Of a stretch of 64,000 bases of DNA, positions 8,104-15,958 are shown piece after piece. This stretch comes from JAJVHZ01 sp041395385. GTDB lineage: Bacteria; Pseudomonadota; Gammaproteobacteria; JAJPIJ01. The translations under genes were made by a program, and so were the position numbers. The notes under the pieces are model-generated. The model ran no database searches, was not told the DNA's origin, and worked only from the letters and a program-made list of their open reading frames with translations. The DNA is taken from NCBI GenBank assembly GCA_041395385.1, contig JAWLAN010000011.1, positions 1-64,000 of the forward strand, in the 5' to 3' direction. Each line of letters begins with the position of its first letter. Within the stretch, counting starts at the first letter, position 1.

Positions 8104-9705
8104 ATGAGCAGCACGACCTCGACCCATGGACATGAATCCGAGCATCACCACGGACCGCCGCACGGCTGGCGGCGCTGGCTGCTCAGCACCAACCACAAGG
8201 ACATCGGCACGATGTACCTCGTGTTCGCCTTCATCATGCTGTTGCTCGGCGGCGCGATGGCGATGCTCATCCGGGCGGAGCTGTTCATGCCGGGCATCCA
8301 GCTGCTGCAGCCGGACTTCTACAACAACCTGGTGACCAATCACGCTTTGATCATGGTGTTCGGGGCGGTGATGCCGGCGGCGGCCGGCATGGCGAACTGG
8401 ATGCTGCCGATGATGATCGGCGCGCCGGACATGGCGCTGCCGCGCATGAACAACATGAGTTTCTGGTTCCTGGTCGCCGGCGGCGTGATGCTGGTGCTGT
8501 CGATGGTGGTGCCGTTCCTGCCCGGCGGCGGCACGCCGGTGAACACCGGCTGGACGCTGTATCCGCCGCTGTCGATCCAGGTCGGCATGTCGATGGATTT
8601 CCTCATCTTCACGGTGCACCTGCTCGGCATCTCCTCCATCCTCGCCTCGATCAACATCATCGTCACGATCATGAACTGCCGCGCCCCGGGCATGACGCTG
8701 ATGAAGATGCCGATCTTCGTGTGGTCCTGGCTGGTAACGGCTTTCCTGCTCATCCTCATCATGCCGGCGCTTGCGGGCGCCGTGACGATGCTGCTGTTCG
8801 ACCGCCACTTCGGCACCAGCTTCTTCAATGCCGCCGGCGGCGGCGACCCGGTGCTCTTCCAGCACCTGTTCTGGTTCTTCGGCCATCCCGAGGTGTACGT
8901 CCTGCTGCTGCCGTCGATGGGCATCGTCGCGCAGATCATCCCGACCTTCGCGCGCAAGCCGCTGTTCGGGTACGGCTCGACGGTGGGCGCGATGGTGACG
9001 GTCGGCACCATCGGCATGCTGGTGTGGGCGCATCACCAGTACACCATCGGCATGTCGCTCGCCGCGGTGACCTACTTCATGATCGGCACCATCCTCATCT
9101 CCATCCCGGTAGGACTGCTGGTGTTCAACTTCATCGCCACCATGTGGCGCGGGGCGATGACCTTCGAGACACCGATGCTGTTCGCCGTGTCGATCATCCT
9201 GCTGTTCACCTTCGGCGGACTGACGGGCGTGATGCTCGCCGTCATCCCCGGCGACATCCAGTATCACGACAGCTACTTCGTGGTGGCGCACTTTCACTAC
9301 GCGCTCATCCCGGGCGCGCTGCTCGGCCTTTACGCGGGCACGTTCTTCTGGCTGCCGAAGTGGACCGGGCACATGTACGACGAGCGGCTCGGGAAGCTCT
9401 TCTTCTGGATGGTCATGGTGGGCTTCAACCTGACCTTCTTCCCGCAGCACTTCCTCGGTCTGGCGGGCATGCCGCGCCGGATCGTGGACTACAACGTCAT
9501 GTTCACCGAGTTCAACATGCTCTCGACCGTCGGCGCCTTCATCTTCGGCGCCGCGCACGTCGTGCTGCTCTACGTCATCGTGAAGTGCGTGCGCGGGGGG
9601 GCGGCCGCCACCGACAAGGTCTGGGAGGGCGCCGAGGGGCTGGAGTGGACGCTGCCCTCGCCGCCGCCGTTCCACAGCTTCACCACGCCGCCGGACGTGC
9701 GGTGA
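8104..9705 (+). CDS. coxA: Cytochrome c oxidase subunit I
   Basis: This 533-residue subunit has about 12 transmembrane helices and holds haem a, haem a3 and CuB, reducing oxygen to water. The GHPEVYVLLLP motif (CuB histidine, proton-channel glutamate and cross-linked tyrosine) marks an A1-type haem-copper oxidase. VVAHFHYAL carries the histidines for the two haems. It lies 31 bases behind coxB with a GGAGG ribosome-binding site. The N-terminal histidine-rich stretch before the first helix is a common variable region. Confidence 0.97.
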   Translation: MSSTTSTHGHESEHHHGPPHGWRRWLLSTNHKDIGTMYLVFAFIMLLLGGAMAMLIRAELFMPGIQLLQPDFYNNLVTNHALIMVFGAVMPAAAGMANWMLPMMIGAPDMALPRMNNMSFWFLVAGGVMLVLSMVVPFLPGGGTPVNTGWTLYPPLSIQVGMSMDFLIFTVHLLGISSILASINIIVTIMNCRAPGMTLMKMPIFVWSWLVTAFLLILIMPALAGAVTMLLFDRHFGTSFFNAAGGGDPVLFQHLFWFFGHPEVYVLLLPSMGIVAQIIPTFARKPLFGYGSTVGAMVTVGTIGMLVWAHHQYTIGMSLAAVTYFMIGTILISIPVGLLVFNFIATMWRGAMTFETPMLFAVSIILLFTFGGLTGVMLAVIPGDIQYHDSYFVVAHFHYALIPGALLGLYAGTFFWLPKWTGHMYDERLGKLFFWMVMVGFNLTFFPQHFLGLAGMPRRIVDYNVMFTEFNMLSTVGAFIFGAAHVVLLYVIVKCVRGGAAATDKVWEGAEGLEWTLPSPPPFHSFTTPPDVR

Positions 9706-9722
9706 ACGGGCGGGGGAGGGCG

Positions 9723-10355
9723 ATGGACTACGGAAACGCAAAGGCCAGGCGCTACGCCACCCTCGGCCTGGGCATCGTGGTCGTGCTGATGTTCGGCTTC
9801 GGCTTCGCGATTGCGCCGCTTTATGCCCTGTTCTGCCAGGTCACGGGGATCAAGGCCGCGGCGACACCTACGGCGGCGACCGCGATCGCCACGGTCGATG
9901 CCGCGGCGCAGGCGCCGGCGGATCGCCGGGTGACGGTGAAGTTCGACACCAACGTGACCGACGGCCTGCCGTGGGAATTCAGACCGCTGGTGCGCAGGGT
10001 CGAGGTACGGCCGGGCGAGGCGCTTAAGGTCAGCTTCTCCGTGCGCAATCTCGCCGGCCAGACCGTCGTCGCGCGCGCCGTCGCCAACGTCGTGCCGTGG
10101 CAGGCCACGGCCTATTTCAGCAAGACCGAGTGCTTCTGCTTCCAGGAGCAGACCCTGGCGCCGGGCGAGACCCGCGAGATGGCGGTTCGATTCCTCGTCT
10201 CGCGCGATCTGCCGGCCGGGATCAACTCGCTGACCCTGTCCTACACCTTCATGACCCGTACGCCGGTCTCATCGCCGGCGGCCCGCGGCGGGCCGGCGTC
10301 GGGCGAACGCCCGCAAACGGCCCCCGCATTTGCGCTCGCCGGCAGCAAGATCTGA
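9723..10355 (+). CDS. ctaG: Cytochrome c oxidase copper-assembly protein CtaG/Cox11
   Basis: This 210-residue protein has an N-terminal membrane anchor (about residues 11-33) and a periplasmic immunoglobulin-like domain. The copper-binding motif CFCFQEQTL has Cys137 and Cys139. Cox11 proteins deliver copper to the CuB site of subunit I. The start ATG at 9723 follows coxA by 17 bases. A low-complexity alanine/threonine linker (about 45-65) and an extended proline- and alanine-rich tail are unremarkable for the family. Confidence 0.92.
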   Translation: MDYGNAKARRYATLGLGIVVVLMFGFGFAIAPLYALFCQVTGIKAAATPTAATAIATVDAAAQAPADRRVTVKFDTNVTDGLPWEFRPLVRRVEVRPGEALKVSFSVRNLAGQTVVARAVANVVPWQATAYFSKTECFCFQEQTLAPGETREMAVRFLVSRDLPAGINSLTLSYTFMTRTPVSSPAARGGPASGERPQTAPAFALAGSKI

Positions 10356-10368
10356 TACGGAGATACCC

Positions 10369-11232
10369 ATGTCGCAGACGCCCGTACGGTATTACGTCCC
10401 CGACCCGAGCCCCTGGCCGATCATCGCCGTGGTATCGGTGTTCAGCATCCTCCTGGGCTCGGCGCTGTCCATCAACGGCCTGTTCCCGGGGATGATGTTC
10501 GTCATATTCGGCTTTGCGCTGTTCGCCTACCTGCTGTTCGGCTGGTTCGGCGACATCGTGCGCGAGAACATGGCCGGGCTTTACAGCGAGCAGGTCGACT
10601 CCTCGTTCCGGCAGGGGATGATCTGGTTCATCGCCTCGGAAGTGTTCTTCTTCCTGACGTTCTTCGGGGCGCTGTGGTACCTGAGAAACGTCGCGGCCGA
10701 CTGGCTGACCGGCAAGGGCTATCTTGCCGGTACGCACGAGCTGCTCTACAACCAGTTCTTCTCCGAGTGGCCGCGCACGGGGCCGGGCGTGAAGGAGGAA
10801 TTCACCCCGATGGGCGCATGGGGCGTGCCGGCCCTGAACACCGTCATCCTGCTGAGCAGCGGCGCCACGCTGACCTGGGCGCACTGGGGTCTGAAGGCGG
10901 AGAACCGCAGCCTTCTCGTCCGCGGGCTGGTCGCGACGATCGGGCTCGGACTGCTGTTCGTCGTGCTGCAGGCCTGGGAGTACCAGGAGGCCTATCAGCA
11001 CCTGAACCTGACGCTGAAGTCGGGCGTCTACGGCTCGACCTTCTACCTGCTGACCGGGTTTCACGGCCTGCATGTGACGCTCGGGGCGATCATGCTGGCG
11101 GCCATACTCGGGCGCAGTCTGAAGGGCCACTTCACCCCCCGGAACCATTTCGCCTTCGAGGCGGTGGCCTGGTACTGGCACTTCGTGGACGTGGTGTGGC
11201 TCGGCCTGTTCATCTTCGTGTACATGATGTAG
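10369..11232 (+). CDS. coxC: Cytochrome c oxidase subunit III
   Basis: This 287-residue protein has about seven transmembrane helices. Motifs typical of subunit III include ASEVFFFLTFFGALWY, GFHGLHVTLGAIML and the final VAWYWHFVDVVWLGLF. Subunit III stabilises the oxidase core and proton uptake. The ATG is preceded by GGAG and lies 13 bases behind ctaG. Confidence 0.96.
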   Translation: MSQTPVRYYVPDPSPWPIIAVVSVFSILLGSALSINGLFPGMMFVIFGFALFAYLLFGWFGDIVRENMAGLYSEQVDSSFRQGMIWFIASEVFFFLTFFGALWYLRNVAADWLTGKGYLAGTHELLYNQFFSEWPRTGPGVKEEFTPMGAWGVPALNTVILLSSGATLTWAHWGLKAENRSLLVRGLVATIGLGLLFVVLQAWEYQEAYQHLNLTLKSGVYGSTFYLLTGFHGLHVTLGAIMLAAILGRSLKGHFTPRNHFAFEAVAWYWHFVDVVWLGLFIFVYMM

Positions 11233-11298
11233 GGAGCTGCCGGCGCCGCCGCGAGCGCGCGGAGGATCAATCACAAGGACACAGCGGGGAGGACGACC

Positions 11299-11514
11299 AT
11301 GGGATTCACCTTCAAACTGCCGGCGCTGGTACTGCTGGCGCTGATACTGGGCGTGCTGATCGAGGCGCTGTACTTCCTGTCCAAGGATCACGGCGACAAG
11401 GACAAGACGCGCGTGGCGCGGGCACTCTCACTGCGCGCCAGCCTGGCGCTGATCCTGTTCCTGCTGCTCATCGCGGGTGCGTTTCTTGGTTTCATCCGTC
11501 CGCACGGCATGTGA
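11299..11514 (+). CDS. DUF2909-family twin-transmembrane small protein
   Basis: This 71-residue protein has two hydrophobic helices (about 7-27 and 46-65) separated by a short charged loop (KDHGDKDKTR). Small proteins of this type are commonly found between subunit III and SURF1 in proteobacterial oxidase operons and are thought to aid assembly, although their role has not been established. It overlaps the beginning of the following SURF1 frame. Confidence 0.8.
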   Translation: MGFTFKLPALVLLALILGVLIEALYFLSKDHGDKDKTRVARALSLRASLALILFLLLIAGAFLGFIRPHGM

Positions 11515-12292
11515 GGCGGGCGACGGCGCGCAACGCGCCGGGACGCCATCGGAGTCCCGGTTCCGGCGGCGCGGCAGGCGGGCAGCGTGGGTGCTCGCCG
11601 TTGCCGCGCTTGCCGTCATCGCCACCTGTGCGCGGCTCGGCATCTGGCAGCTGCAGCGGGCGGCCGAGAAGGAGGAGCGCAAGGCGATCCTCGAGGATCG
11701 CGCCCGGCTGCCGGCCGTGGTGCTGCGCGCGGACACGGCCGTCGACGCGCAGTGGCGTTATCGCAAGGTCCTCGTGCACGGCCGTTTCGATGGCGAGCGG
11801 CAGGTCCTCCTCGACAACCAGGTTCGCGAGGGCCGCGCCGGCCTGAAGGTGTACACGCCGCTGCGGATCGACGGGGGTTCGAGGCGGGTGCTCGTCGATC
11901 GCGGCTGGCTCCCGCTCGGCGCCGACCGCGCGCGACTGCCGGCGCACGACGCGCCCGCTGGCGAGGTGACCGTGCACGGCGTGCTCGACCTCCCGGATCG
12001 CCCGGGGCTGCGGCTGGAATGGGCGGAGGATGATGGGCGAGGAGAGGGGCTTTGGCCCTACCTCGATCTCGACCGCCTTGCACGGGGTGCGCAATATCCG
12101 CTGCTGCCGCTGGTCATCCGCATGGATCCGGCCGATCCGCACGGCTATGCGCGCGCCTTGCCGGCGGTGGAGACCAGGCGCGCGATGCACATCGGCTACG
12201 CGCTGCAGTGGTTCGCGTTCGCCCTCATCGCCGGCGTCCTCTGGTGGCGCCTGGCGCGCGCCACGGGATCGCCCGCAGGGGTCTCGCCGTGA
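11477..12292 (+). CDS. SURF1 family oxidase assembly protein
   Basis: This protein of about 271 residues has a membrane helix near the N-terminus (AAWVLAVAALAVIATCARLGIWQLQR), a soluble domain and a C-terminal helix (MHIGYALQWFAFALIAGVLWW), the classical SURF1 layout. SURF1 assists haem a insertion into subunit I. The first in-frame starts are GTG 11477 and TTG 11486, both inside the preceding gene, so translation is probably coupled. The exact start is uncertain. Confidence 0.88.
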   Translation: MRFLVSSVRTACEAGDGAQRAGTPSESRFRRRGRRAAWVLAVAALAVIATCARLGIWQLQRAAEKEERKAILEDRARLPAVVLRADTAVDAQWRYRKVLVHGRFDGERQVLLDNQVREGRAGLKVYTPLRIDGGSRRVLVDRGWLPLGADRARLPAHDAPAGEVTVHGVLDLPDRPGLRLEWAEDDGRGEGLWPYLDLDRLARGAQYPLLPLVIRMDPADPHGYARALPAVETRRAMHIGYALQWFAFALIAGVLWWRLARATGSPAGVSP

Positions 12293-12906
12293 GCGGCGCG
12301 AAGGTTGCCGTGCCGTGTGCGACGCCGCGCAGACTGGCGCCGCTCCTCGTCCTGACCGTGCTGTGCGGGCTGCCCGTGGTCGCCTCGTGGGTGCTGTATC
12401 TGAATCCGCAGTTGCTGCCGGCGCGCGGCGGCCAGCACGGGATCCTCATCGAGCCGCCGCTGGCGGTGAACGGGCGCGGACTGCGCACGCCGGGCGGCGA
12501 ACCCCTCGCCCCCGAAGCGTTGCGCGGCAGGTGGACCCTGATCTGGCTGACCACCGAACCCTGCGATCGACAATGCGCGACGGTATTGCGGCGCATGCAT
12601 GCCATACGCCTGGCGTTGCGCGAGTACGCCGCGGGCTTCCAGTCGATCGCGATCGGCCTTGAGGCCGAAGGGCAGCGGCTGCAGGCGCGGGCACCGGCCG
12701 ACGTCCGCGTGCTCATCGGCTCGCCGGAGGTACTGCGGCAGTTCGGAAGGCGAGTCGCGGCGTCGGCCCAGGGCCTCCCGCCCGGGGCCTTTTATGTCGT
12801 GGATCCCCGCGGCAGCGCCATGATGCGCTACGCGCTCACCGAGGATCCGGAGGGTATCCTGGAAGACCTCATGCGGCTGCTGAAATACTCGCGGATCGGC
12901 CAGTGA
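12289..12906 (+). CDS. SCO/thioredoxin-like membrane protein of the oxidase operon
   Basis: This 205-residue protein starts with a GTG overlapping the SURF1 stop (GTGA). It has one N-terminal transmembrane helix (about 18-38) and a periplasmic domain containing PCDRQC (Cys92 and Cys96), a CxxxC pair in the position of the copper-binding motif of SCO proteins. The rest (TLIWLTTEP..., GAFYVVDPRGSAMMRY) fits a thioredoxin fold. Such proteins commonly follow SURF1 in oxidase operons and may handle copper or thiol redox state for CuA. It is the last gene of the operon here. Confidence 0.75.
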   Translation: MSGAKVAVPCATPRRLAPLLVLTVLCGLPVVASWVLYLNPQLLPARGGQHGILIEPPLAVNGRGLRTPGGEPLAPEALRGRWTLIWLTTEPCDRQCATVLRRMHAIRLALREYAAGFQSIAIGLEAEGQRLQARAPADVRVLIGSPEVLRQFGRRVAASAQGLPPGAFYVVDPRGSAMMRYALTEDPEGILEDLMRLLKYSRIGQ

Positions 12907-13592
12907 GGCCATGGAGGCAGGCCGCCTTCGCGCACTCACTGGCCTGCTCCTGCATTTCCGTAATCCGGCGTTGACCGGCGGCGTGTGTACGATTTCCCGG
13001 TCCGACCCTCCCCACGCCGTAGCGATCAGGGACGGCCTCTACGGCGCGCAATTCGAGCAGGGGCCCGGCGGTTGAGCGGTCGATCCTGTGCTGTGCGGAC
13101 TGTGTTCATTGGGTCCGGTTTTCTTCCAGGACCTTCGTCAGCAGTTCGCGGCAACTGCGGTGATGGTCGCCCCAGCTGCCCCCGGATCCCCAGAACGACT
13201 CGCGCCAGATGCACATCCCGACGTTGTTGAAATCGCCGTGCTGCGTGGGCTCACCCGGCTGCGATCCGAACACCTTGGTTGATCCCCGGAGCCGGCGTGC
13301 ATCCGGCGAGCACCGTCAACAGCGGCAGAGCTCCGAGCCGACGGCGGCCCGCGATCGTAGCTGCCGTCACCATTCGGGTCTCGCGGGGGAATGTCGGAAT
13401 TTCATGAACGGGTTTGACCCACGATGCTGGCGTGAACGGACGCTGGCCCTCGGCGGCAAGGATACACAGTATGCCGCGATTCGGTCGCCGCTTGTTCGCG
13501 GTTCGCGAGGGCCGTTCGTTGACCCCGGAAGTAGTTGCAGACTTTTCCGCGGGCTAGACTGATTTTGAGGGCAAGAGGTCGGAGGAGGGGGT
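12907..13592. other. 686-base region downstream of the oxidase operon
   Basis: The haem A synthase, haem O synthase and SCO1 genes that usually continue this operon are absent. The only gene-like content is a frameshifted lipoprotein frame on the minus strand (13106-13373). No promoter or terminator is clear. One KOPS-like octamer (CCCTCCCC, 13006-13013) has the orientation opposite to the trend on this side of the dif site. Confidence 0.45.
13106..13373 (-). pseudogene. Possible small lipoprotein gene with one frameshift
   Basis: Reading from ATG at 13373 on the minus strand gives MVTAATIAGRRRLGALPL followed by LTVLAGC, a good lipoprotein signal with lipobox, then a stop after about 40 residues. 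A one-base shift near 13285 opens a second frame. It ends at 13106 with a protein-like tail (DFNNVGMCIWRESFWGS, then DHHRSCRELL). The total of 268 bases is one more than a multiple of three, as expected for a single indel. It could be a pseudogene, a sequencing indel or chance. Confidence 0.35.
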
Positions 13593-13832
13593 ATGTACGG
13601 GGCGGAGACCGGGAAATATCGTTTCATCGTCAAGGAGGGGCGCGCTGAGGAGGGCGGCGGCAACCACCCTCCGGTGACCCTGGCGCTGGAGCCGGCCGGG
13701 GAGCAGATCGGCGTACTGCGCGAGGGACACCTGTCGCTGCGCCTGGCGCCGGGGTTCACCGTCGAACAGGCCAGGGAGCTCGCGCGGCGTCTGAACGACG
13801 TGGTCACCAGCGTCGCCTTCATCAAATACTAG
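13593..13832 (+). CDS. Hypothetical protein, 79 residues
   Basis: The ATG is preceded by a strong GGAGGAGGGGG ribosome-binding run. The product is a small acidic-basic soluble protein (MYGAETGKYRFIVKEG... ending VVTSVAFIKY). Alternating hydrophobic residues in the middle and the helix EQARELARRLNDVV suggest a compact beta-alpha fold. I do not recognise the family. Both flanks are also small unknown genes, and the dif site follows within 1.2 kb. Confidence 0.55.
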   Translation: MYGAETGKYRFIVKEGRAEEGGGNHPPVTLALEPAGEQIGVLREGHLSLRLAPGFTVEQARELARRLNDVVTSVAFIKY

Positions 13833-13881
13833 CGGTTTCGACCGCTGCGCTCGGGTGCATCCGGCTACGGAGGCGCACGTG

Positions 13882-14346
13882 ATGTCATTTCCGCGGCTGA
13901 CAGCTCTTGCATTGGGACTCCTGGCCGTCGTCGTCATCGAGTCGGGCACGCGGGCCCCGCCGCAGTTTGCCGCCATGGAGCATGCCGTCCTGCCCGGTCC
14001 GCGCGCGGTGCACGCGCGCGCGAACGACCTCGGCGGCGATGCGGGGGCGACAACGCTCAAACCAGCGCGAGCGCCGGCGGTGCCCGTGGAACGCCTCACC
14101 GTCGTCGATACCGACTCACGCGAACTTCGATCTTCTGCGGCGAATGCGCCCACGCGAGAGGAGGCGCACGTCGACGGCGGTCAGGCGCGGCGGACCTACC
14201 AGCGCGAGGCGGACCGGGAGCGCATGGAACGGAAGATCCGCCGCTGCAAGTACCTCTCTGAGATCTCCCGCGTCGCGCGCCGCGACGTCCTCGTCGAGAT
14301 CATGTACGAACGCAACCGCCTCGGCTGCGCGGCGCTGGGGTATTGA
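13882..14346 (+). CDS. Hypothetical secreted or anchored protein, 154 residues
   Basis: The ATG at 13882 (or GTG one codon upstream) follows a GGAGG element and gives MSFPRLTALALGLLAVVVIE, a hydrophobic signal or anchor segment. A disordered alanine- and proline-rich middle follows, then a highly charged helical C-terminus (YQREADRERMERKIRRC...VEIMYERNRLGCAALGY) with two cysteines. I do not recognise a family. The layout suggests a periplasmic protein with a helical tail. Confidence rests on start context and composition only. Confidence 0.5.
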   Translation: MSFPRLTALALGLLAVVVIESGTRAPPQFAAMEHAVLPGPRAVHARANDLGGDAGATTLKPARAPAVPVERLTVVDTDSRELRSSAANAPTREEAHVDGGQARRTYQREADRERMERKIRRCKYLSEISRVARRDVLVEIMYERNRLGCAALGY

Positions 14347-14479
14347 TTCTCATCAAGGAAACCGCGGGCATCGATTTGTCATGCTTCAACTGCCTGTGCT
14401 GCCTGTATGGGCGGCCGGGCGTGGTTTCCACGACGTAGAGAGATCGCTTGGCGGCCCAATAGAAGGCACGGGGGCACCC

Positions 14480-14704
14480 ATGATCTTCGTGACGCGAAGT
14501 CCGAGTCAGTCGGTCTACATGTCCCTCGTCCCGGATGTGGATCCCGCCACTCCGATTGGGGCGTTGTTCAAGGACGGTCCTATCCGCGTGCGCGTAGTGA
14601 CGTCGGACGGATCGCAGGTACGGCTGGGTGTGGATCTTCCTCCATTGCTGGAAATGCGTCGCGAGGCGCTGGCCGAAAGCGGCCTGCCTTCCGATCTGCC
14701 CTGA
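14480..14704 (+). CDS. Divergent CsrA-like paralogue
   Basis: This 74-residue protein lies 24 bases before canonical csrA. MIFVTR corresponds to the first CsrA strand (MLILTR), with Thr5 and Arg6 kept. PIRVRVVTSDGSQVRLGVDLP followed by EMRREAL aligns with the later strands and the RNA-binding R44 region (HREEI) of CsrA. About 15 extra residues (SLVPDVDPATPIGAL) sit between strands 1 and 2. CsrA proteins bind GGA motifs in mRNA leaders. This version may bind different RNAs or modulate CsrA, perhaps by heterodimer formation, which is inference. It is probably cotranscribed with csrA. Confidence 0.62.
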   Translation: MIFVTRSPSQSVYMSLVPDVDPATPIGALFKDGPIRVRVVTSDGSQVRLGVDLPPLLEMRREALAESGLPSDLP

Positions 14705-14728
14705 AATACGACTGGAAAGGAGTCTGTG

Positions 14729-14911
14729 ATGCTCATACTGACGCGCCGTATCGGTGAGAGAGTCATGATTGGCGACGAGATCGAGGTCGTGGTCCTCGCC
14801 GTCAAAGGCAACCAGGTCCGGCTCGGATTCAAGGCGCCGAAGGATCTGCCCGTGCACCGGCAGGAGATCTACGAGAGAGTGCAGCGGGAAAAGACAGAGC
14901 AGGCGGCCTAG
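14729..14911 (+). CDS. csrA: Carbon storage regulator CsrA/RsmA
   Basis: This 60-residue protein, MLILTRRIGERVMIGDE... to VHRQEIYERVQ, is a textbook CsrA with the strand-1 motif LTRR and the RNA-binding VHRQEI segment. It binds GGA-containing hairpins in mRNA leaders and controls carbon flux, motility and biofilm formation. The ATG at 14729 is preferred over the GTG one codon upstream because AAGGAG sits seven bases before it. The dif site lies about 70 bases downstream. Confidence 0.96.
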   Translation: MLILTRRIGERVMIGDEIEVVVLAVKGNQVRLGFKAPKDLPVHRQEIYERVQREKTEQAA

Positions 14912-14981
14912 GGCGTCTTACGCTCCGCGCTCGCTCTCATACGGGGTGCCGCGCCCATGCCGGGTGCAGGGCCCGTTTTGT

Positions 14982-15009
14982 ATTTAACATAATATACATT
15001 ATGCGAAAC
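14982..15009 (-). other. dif site: XerC/XerD recombination site of the chromosome terminus
   Basis: Read on the minus strand, the XerC arm is GTTTCGCATAA (15009-14999), the centre is TGTATA (14998-14993) and the XerD arm is TTATGTTAAAT (14992-14982). From memory, the centre and the XerD arm are identical to E. coli dif, and the XerC arm differs at two positions, giving 26 of 28 bases. The Pseudomonas dif looks even closer. XerCD resolves chromosome dimers here under FtsK control. It lies between the convergent genes csrA and rarD, a typical location. KOPS-like octamers point toward it from both sides: GGGNAGGG at 1176 and 9713; CCCTNCCC at 17835, 19140, 19781, 33199, 39020, 46401, 50211 and 55148. 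Confidence 0.93.
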
Positions 15010-15064
15010 AACGGATCGGTAGCCCTCGGGCAAGACCCGGCGCGTTTCTCAGCCGCGGCGTTTC

Positions 15065-15958
15065 TCAGCCGGCGCGGTCCTGTTCCCGGAGGCGGCGATA
15101 CATGCCCTCGGCGGTATAGATCGCGAGACCCAGCCAGATGAGACCGAAGCCGACTGCGCGCGTGTAACCGAAGGGTTCCCCGTAGAGCAACACGCCGATC
15201 AGCAGCTGCAGCGACGGCGCGAAGTACTGCAGTATGCCCAGCGTGGAAAAGGAAATGCCGCGCGCGCCGGCGGCGAACAGCAGCAGCGGTAGCGCCGTGA
15301 CCGGGCCGGAGGCCACGAGCAGCCAAGCGGTGAGGGTTGAAGCCGGCATGAACCGGCCATGGCCGTCCTCGGTGACGTAGACCAGGAAGGCGATGGCGAG
15401 CGGTGACAGCACGGCGGTCTCCAGCGTCAGTCCCTCCAGCGGCCCGAGGCGCGCGGTCTTGCGCAGCAGGCCATAGCTGCCGAAGGAGGCCGCCAGCGCC
15501 AGGCCGAGCCACGGCACCTCGCCGAACTGGAAGGTCAGCCACCCTACCCCGGCGGCCGCCAGCCCGACGGCTATCCACTGGCGGTCGTGCAGCCGTTCGT
15601 GCAGGAATACCGCCCCGATGAGCACGTTGACCAGCGGATTGATGAAGTACCCGAGGCTCACGTCGACGATGCGACCGACGCTCACGCCCCAGACGAACAG
15701 GATCCAGTTGGCCGACAGCGCGAGTGCGCTGGCGAGAAATCCGAGCACGACACGCGGCTGCGCGAGTGCCCGGACGACCCAGCCCCAGTGGCGCCGGAGG
15801 ATCAGCACCGACAGCAGAAACGCCAGCGACCAGACCACGCGGTGAGCGACCACCTCGATGGCGGGCACGGACTGCAGCAGCTTGAAGTAGACGGGGAACA
15901 GCCCCCAGAGGATATAGGACAGGGCGGCGTACAGGAGGCAGCGGCTGCGCGGTGTCAC
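15065..15958 (-). CDS. rarD: RarD/EamA-type transporter
   Basis: This 297-residue protein has a GTG start and ten predicted membrane helices in two EamA repeats. SYILWGLFPVYFKLLQSVPAIEVVAHRVVWSL is split by helix boundaries in the way characteristic of RarD proteins; NWILFVWGVSVGRIVDVSLGYFINPL is another block of this subfamily. RarD was named for chloramphenicol sensitivity, but related proteins export metabolites or amino-acid-like compounds; the substrate here is unknown. It converges on csrA, with the dif site between them. Confidence 0.88.
   Translation of the reverse strand: MTPRSRCLLYAALSYILWGLFPVYFKLLQSVPAIEVVAHRVVWSLAFLLSVLILRRHWGWVVRALAQPRVVLGFLASALALSANWILFVWGVSVGRIVDVSLGYFINPLVNVLIGAVFLHERLHDRQWIAVGLAAAGVGWLTFQFGEVPWLGLALAASFGSYGLLRKTARLGPLEGLTLETAVLSPLAIAFLVYVTEDGHGRFMPASTLTAWLLVASGPVTALPLLLFAAGARGISFSTLGILQYFAPSLQLLIGVLLYGEPFGYTRAVGFGLIWLGLAIYTAEGMYRRLREQDRAG

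Noticed and set aside
14912..14981. Possible terminator hairpin behind csrA
   Set aside because: GC-rich inverted stretches and a short T-run exist, but no stem with clear pairing could be confirmed by eye.
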